DNA from: Candidatus Bathyarchaeota archaeon
GTDB taxonomy: Archaea; Thermoproteota; Bathyarchaeia; 40CM-2-53-6; RBG-13-38-9
Assembly (NCBI GenBank): GCA_018396565.1
Contig: JAGTQO010000044.1
Coordinates: 1,479 to 11,884, forward strand
DNA: 10,406 nt
Direction: 5' to 3'
The translations under genes were made by a program, and so were the position numbers. This document shows positions 6,557 to 10,406 of the stretch, piece by piece (position 1 is the stretch's first letter; the number at the start of each line of letters is the position of its first letter). Below the pieces are notes generated by a model, which saw only the letters and a program-made list of their open reading frames with translations, had not been told where the DNA came from and did no database searches.

Positions 6557-8584
6557 TTGAAAGTGATGAAGGTATCTCTCACAATATTTTTCCTACTGGT
6601 ACCGATAATGTTTGTTGGTTCTGAAGTTCAAGGTCTAGGTGTCGGAGTAAATCCTGCGGAGCTCAATTATACAGTAAATTCGAACAACATAGTCTCCAAT
6701 GAGATTTTGGTCTTCAACACAGGAGGAAGCAGAGCCAAATTCAGCCTATATTTTGACAGACAATACCAGCCGATGTTCTCATTCAACATAAATGATTTCG
6801 AACTCAACCCAGGAGTGAGCCAGAAAGTTACTGTGAACTACGATCCCTCAAAGAATAGAGCCTACACAGACCTGAACATACCGTTATATGTGAAGGCAAC
6901 CGATGCGACGTCCAATATGGAGTCTGGAATAAAGGTTCCTGTCAAGGTTAAACATTACTTGAGTACACAGACTAGTTTCCCCCTAACCCCCACCGACCCT
7001 CAGATAGTCGCTGCCTTGAGGTATCTCAGGAGCATACAGTGGCCTGACGGAAACATCGGCGGTTTCCATATTAGTTGCTGGGTGACTATGGCGATAGCCT
7101 CGTCAGGCCAGGACCCCCATTACTGGAGGAGAGGCAGCAGCTCCATAGTCGATTACCTCACCAGGAATAGAGGCCAGGTCGACGCAAACAAGGTCACTGA
7201 CATAGCGAAGTTCATCTTAGCCATGACCTCGGCGAAGGAGAATCCTAGAAACATAGGTGGGGTAGACTATGTATCTCTACTGTTGAGTAAGATGAAGAGT
7301 GGTCAGTTCGGTGACACAGCGATGTGCAACGATGACTTCTGGGCGATAATGGCTCTAATCTCAGCTGGTATACCCCCAAACTCACAGCAGATCCAGAATT
7401 CAAGATCCTTCATTAAGAATCATCAGAATGGGGATGGTGGATGGAGTTGGCAGGTCGGTGGACCAAGCGACGCCGACGACACGGCGGCTGCTATAATGGC
7501 TCTGATAGCGTCTGGCGAGGACAAGAATTCACTTGCAATAGTCAAGGCTGTAAACTATTTGAAGAGCCAATTAGGTTCGAGTGGCGGATTCGTCTCTGAA
7601 GGTGTTGCAAACTCAGCATCCGACTCATGGGTTTTGATGGCCCTCGCCGCAGCGAATATAGACCCATCCGGTTCAGACTGGGTGAGGGATGGAGTAAATC
7701 CTGTGAACCATCTGATTCGATGCCAAAACCCAGACGGATCGTTCGGTTGGAGAGTCGGCGATAAAGGAGATCCTTGGTGGACAGCATATGCGATTCCAGC
7801 GTTGCTGGGCAAACCCTATCCAGTCATCGCGAGCGAACTGCACCCGCAGGTATATGTTAGAATCGAGTATGTGAACGCCACCATCTGGAGGGGTTGGGTT
7901 GAGATCCTACCTTCGACGAATGTCACAGCCTACAACAGCAACAAGGTCTACACTATTCAGGGCGATAATGCCTTAGCCTTGCTCGACAGGGCCTCGAGGC
8001 TAGGAGGCTTCACATACCACGTCTCAGACCAATGGTATCCCATGGGGCTATACGTCGACTCCATAGGAGGATACAAGGCGACAGGCGCATATGGATGGAT
8101 GTACAGGGTGAACTATACTCTCGGACAGGTGAGTATGGATAAATGTAAGATAAACCCAAATGATAGACTCCTAATATATTGGGGGACATTAGGGGTTAGA
8201 CCCTTAAAGGTTGAGGTAGAACCTGCCGAGGTTCCTCTGGGTAAACCTTTCACAGTAACAGTTACCTTTCTAGACGACTCCACAGGAAAGTGGGCCACCC
8301 TCAAGAACGCCACAGTGAATGCAAACCCAAAGTATCAGACGGACCAGGATGGGAGAGTCACCGTAACATTATCGGAGCCGAAAGTATACAATATCTACGC
8401 TGAGAGGTGGGGTTCAACTGCCCAAGACCAGTATGTGAGAAGCGATCTCGTTCAGGTCGGGGTTGGGGTGCCAATTCCAGAATTCCAAAACATCCAAACA
8501 CTCACAATAGTAATTCTCGCAGCCTTCACCATCACACTCCGGAGATACATTAAACAATCCACTAGCATACATCGCATTGCTTGA
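6557..8584 (+). CDS. Membrane-anchored transcobalamin-like protein: beta domain, alpha/alpha-barrel repeats, DUF4430, Ig-like domain
   Basis: This is a paralogue of the preceding gene with a different domain order. After a signal peptide (to about residue 25) comes a beta domain (about 27-133), then the helical-repeat barrel (about 145-422: GGFHISCWVTMAIA, NDDFWAIMALISAG, GGWSWQVGG then DADDTAAAIMALI, GGFVSEG then SDSWVLMALA, PDGSFGW then WWTAYAIPALLG). A DUF4430 domain (430-545: NALALLDRAS, GAYGWMYRVN, NDRLLIYWG) and an Ig-like domain (547-636, with YVRSDLVQV shared with the paralogue) follow. The tail PIPEFQNIQ, a hydrophobic stretch and LRR is a PEF-like sorting/anchor segment, so the protein should sit on the outer face of the membrane. 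It probably presents a captured ligand, by inference a corrinoid, to the S component encoded 32 bp downstream. Start TTG 6557 is chosen over TTG 6551 because CTGGAGG stands 9 nt before it. Confidence 0.87.
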   Translation: MKVMKVSLTIFFLLVPIMFVGSEVQGLGVGVNPAELNYTVNSNNIVSNEILVFNTGGSRAKFSLYFDRQYQPMFSFNINDFELNPGVSQKVTVNYDPSKNRAYTDLNIPLYVKATDATSNMESGIKVPVKVKHYLSTQTSFPLTPTDPQIVAALRYLRSIQWPDGNIGGFHISCWVTMAIASSGQDPHYWRRGSSSIVDYLTRNRGQVDANKVTDIAKFILAMTSAKENPRNIGGVDYVSLLLSKMKSGQFGDTAMCNDDFWAIMALISAGIPPNSQQIQNSRSFIKNHQNGDGGWSWQVGGPSDADDTAAAIMALIASGEDKNSLAIVKAVNYLKSQLGSSGGFVSEGVANSASDSWVLMALAAANIDPSGSDWVRDGVNPVNHLIRCQNPDGSFGWRVGDKGDPWWTAYAIPALLGKPYPVIASELHPQVYVRIEYVNATIWRGWVEILPSTNVTAYNSNKVYTIQGDNALALLDRASRLGGFTYHVSDQWYPMGLYVDSIGGYKATGAYGWMYRVNYTLGQVSMDKCKINPNDRLLIYWGTLGVRPLKVEVEPAEVPLGKPFTVTVTFLDDSTGKWATLKNATVNANPKYQTDQDGRVTVTLSEPKVYNIYAERWGSTAQDQYVRSDLVQVGVGVPIPEFQNIQTLTIVILAAFTITLRRYIKQSTSIHRIA

Positions 8585-8603
8585 CGAACAGTAAACGTAG
8601 AGC

Positions 8604-8609
8604 GGAGAG
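8604..8609 (+). promoter_or_regulatory. Ribosome binding site supporting a TTG start at 8617
   Basis: GGAGAG ends 7 nt before TTG 8617. The upstream alternative TTG 8581, which overlaps the previous stop, has no such motif. Confidence 0.5.
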
Positions 8610-8616
8610 TGGATGT

Positions 8617-9294
8617 TTGAGAGATCTTAGAAAATATCCAGTCCTAATTCCGGTGATCCTATCGTCACTGTTGATCATCTGCTACCCCCTATACTCCACC
8701 AATAATGAAACTGTCCAACTGTGGGGGTTGATATCTATGGTGACAGTGGTCTTTACGGTATCGGCTGCGTCTCTAGAGTTTGTTCATCAAAAAATATCCG
8801 TCAGAGAAGTTGCCCTGATAAGTGTCTTTGGAGCCGTCACTGCAATGTTGAGGTTGCCATTCACATTCATACCGAATGTTCAACCATGCACATCCCTGAT
8901 AATTTGCATAGGGATAAGCTTCGGTCCACACGCAGGATTCTTCGTGGGAGCCCTCACACCCCTAATATCCAACTTCTTCCTAGGGCATGGACCTTGGACA
9001 CCTCTACAGATGTATGCTTGGGGCATGATCGGTGCCCTATCGAGTCTACTAAGAAGTAATATCAGCCGCTGGAGGCTTGGGGCTGTCGGATTTTCTGCCG
9101 GTTACATATACGGGTTCATCATGAACATATGGTTCTGGTATACTTTCCTGCAGCCCATCACACTAAACAGATTCGTGATGGCTGAACTGCAGGGATTACC
9201 CTTCGATACTATGCACGCTATAGGAAACTTTGCATTTCTAACATTGCTGGGAAAAAGAATACTGCATATTTTCGACTACTTAAGATTTCAATAA
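8617..9294 (+). CDS. ECF-type transporter S component (substrate-binding membrane protein), likely corrinoid
   Basis: This is a hydrophobic protein of about 225 residues. Its core (about residue 60 onward) shows the pattern of ECF S components: ISVREVALISVFGAVTAMLR, IPNVQP, GISFGPHAGFFVGALTPLIS, NFFLGHGPWTPLQMYAWG, then MIGALSSLL, followed by two more hydrophobic segments and a conserved-looking AIGNFAFLTLLGK tail. S components bind a vitamin or similar substrate in the membrane and work with shared A (ATPase) and T subunits; none is encoded in this window. Two extra hydrophobic segments (about 8-27 and 35-56) precede the core. It lies 32 bp after the anchored transcobalamin-like gene, likely cotranscribed, so a corrinoid substrate is inferred from context. 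TTG 8617 has GGAGAG upstream; TTG 8581 would add 12 residues and overlap the previous stop by 4 nt. Confidence 0.82.
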   Translation: MRDLRKYPVLIPVILSSLLIICYPLYSTNNETVQLWGLISMVTVVFTVSAASLEFVHQKISVREVALISVFGAVTAMLRLPFTFIPNVQPCTSLIICIGISFGPHAGFFVGALTPLISNFFLGHGPWTPLQMYAWGMIGALSSLLRSNISRWRLGAVGFSAGYIYGFIMNIWFWYTFLQPITLNRFVMAELQGLPFDTMHAIGNFAFLTLLGKRILHIFDYLRFQ

Positions 9295-9350
9295 ACTCTA
9301 ATTAGTGAACTCGCTACAAAGTGCATTTCGCATTCAACAATATAGCGGAT

Positions 9351-10373
9351 TCAAATCTTCTTATTTCCATATATGTCTGCTAGTAGAAATGTGAAGGTTA
9401 AGCCTCCTACTATGAGTCTGACCCAGAATGTTGATAGACGGTTGAGGATCGCTGACCAAGCAGCCTCAGGGGGATCTAAACCTATATTCGAGAGAATATA
9501 TGTCACACCAACCTCTGGAACTCCTGGAATCATGGTCGGAGCTGACTGAAGCATCATCCCAACACTGTAGATAAATATAACCGACACAACAGGAAGACAT
9601 ATTCCTATGGATGTAAACACTAATTTAACTGTTAGGATCTCGAATATGAAACTTGTAAAACTCAGAAATAAAGATAATATTACACTCGGCATGTGTTTGG
9701 ACATCAATCTCAAACCTTCACTGTAAGATCTTACAATTCTTAACATTCTACCCCTCCAAGCGTTCAAGGTCTCCCTCAAAAATCCAGAGGCTAGAAGGAA
9801 CTTGAACAGGAAGTCCACTATAGTCTCCGCCTCCCCAGGATACAATACAAGAGCCGCCAAGATTAAGGCCACAATAAATATTGGCAAATACAAGATTAAG
9901 ACAAGCAACATCGCCAAGGGGCCGACCCCAAGATAAAATGTGAAGTAGACCAACCCTACCAGACAAGCCGCCAAGAAAGGTACGGTGCTGCAGATCCTGT
10001 GGACAACTATTGTAGCCAACCCCTCACCCACAGAGTCAGGCGTAACCTTTGACAGAAGCATTATTCTGGTGGCCTCACCGCCGATCGAGCCTGAAGGCAA
10101 AACTTGATCGACGAAGATGTTGCACCACATTACCTTCCAAGCCTCCTTGAAACCCAGAGGCAGACCTAAACCCCTCAAGAGCACATACCAAGCGTAAATG
10201 TATACGTGGCTGCTCACCATAGCCGATGCCGGCGCAAGAACGAATATGCGATGATCCATATTGGAGACAACCTGATAAACCTCCTCCAAACCTACAAAGT
10301 CGACGAGGAAAAATAACAGTAGGAGACCTGCAACTGTAACTGCAACGAACCTCAAGACCCTGAACCTTAACAT
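9351..10373 (-). CDS. UPF0104/AglD-like polytopic membrane protein (lysylphosphatidylglycerol synthase TM family)
   Basis: This product of about 340 residues has roughly eight membrane segments and the family's two marker regions. These are DQVLPSGSIGGEATRIMLL near residue 90 (usually a P...GG...R motif) and MIPGVPEVGVTYIL near 285 (usually PGGxG..E). The family includes the membrane domains of MprF and AglD, and members are linked to lipid or glycan handling. No glycosyltransferase domain is fused here, so no substrate can be given. ATG 10373 (MLRFRVLRFVAV) follows GAAGGG by 7 nt and starts right before the first membrane segment. ATG 10379 and TTG 10388 are alternatives, and the frame stays open to the window edge, so a longer form cannot be excluded. 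It converges on the S-component gene with 56 bp between stops. A role with that system is not supported, though an exported-glycan role would fit the sequon-rich neighbour. Confidence 0.85.
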   Translation of the reverse strand: MLRFRVLRFVAVTVAGLLLLFFLVDFVGLEEVYQVVSNMDHRIFVLAPASAMVSSHVYIYAWYVLLRGLGLPLGFKEAWKVMWCNIFVDQVLPSGSIGGEATRIMLLSKVTPDSVGEGLATIVVHRICSTVPFLAACLVGLVYFTFYLGVGPLAMLLVLILYLPIFIVALILAALVLYPGEAETIVDFLFKFLLASGFLRETLNAWRGRMLRIVRSYSEGLRLMSKHMPSVILSLFLSFTSFIFEILTVKLVFTSIGICLPVVSVIFIYSVGMMLQSAPTMIPGVPEVGVTYILSNIGLDPPEAAWSAILNRLSTFWVRLIVGGLTFTFLLADIYGNKKI

Positions 10374-10406
10374 CCACATACCCTTCAAACAAGCAGGCGA
10401 AGATAC

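Noticed and set aside
7468..7500. DADDTA motif in the anchored paralogue, like the DxDDTA acid motif of squalene-hopene and other class II terpene cyclases
   Set aside because: The first paralogue reads DVDSTA at the same place, so the acid motif is not kept. The protein is exported, has a DUF4430 and Ig-like domains and lacks a second cyclase domain. The resemblance comes from the shared helical-barrel fold.
9295..9350. Regulatory structure or small gene between the S-component gene and the AglD-like gene
   Set aside because: Only 5-bp scattered complementarity is seen in this convergent gap, with no T-run and no start codon with a ribosome binding site.

Overview
The window is typical of an uncultured archaeon, most likely in or near the Bathyarchaeia/TACK group. 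The grounds are an archaeal Tsr3 homologue, a stand-alone Lrp/AsnC ligand-binding (RAM) protein, a fused archaeal-style Nnr enzyme, AT-rich TATA-like elements 25-45 bp upstream of starts, frequent TTG starts with GGAGG-type ribosome binding sites, and a surface protein ending in a PEF-like C-terminal sorting/anchor segment. The taxonomic placement is inference; no rRNA or tRNA gene is present. No stretch above 300 bases lacks a gene. The longest gap is the 156-bp divergent region 267-422.

Left part (1-3256), housekeeping: a RAM-domain protein (minus strand); then nnr (NAD(P)HX repair) and tsr3 (rRNA modification), which read rightward as a probable two-gene unit; then a WrbA-type flavoprotein behind its own promoter. 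The tsr3 N-terminus looks damaged by a one-base deletion, or has an unusual start.

Middle part (3263-9294), the interesting part: on the minus strand, an ArsR-type regulator is followed by cob(I)alamin adenosyltransferase (cobA). Reading the other way from a shared 72-bp promoter region are two large secreted paralogues, then an ECF-type S-component membrane protein. Each paralogue has an alpha/alpha-barrel repeat domain followed by a DUF4430 (transcobalamin-like C-terminal) domain, the same two-domain order as vertebrate intrinsic factor and transcobalamin. The C-terminal half of the ArsR regulator itself looks like a small DUF4430 domain. Together these suggest a corrinoid (vitamin B12) capture, uptake and activation locus. 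The surface proteins would bind the corrinoid, the S component would carry it through the membrane with ECF A/T subunits encoded elsewhere, and CobA would adenosylate it. The regulator might sense the ligand with a domain related to the one that captures it. The fold and context are read from sequence; the B12 assignment is inference.

Right end (9351-10406): a minus-strand polytopic membrane protein of the UPF0104/AglD-like family, converging on the S-component gene. Its reading frame stays open to the window edge, but an internal ATG is a reasonable start.
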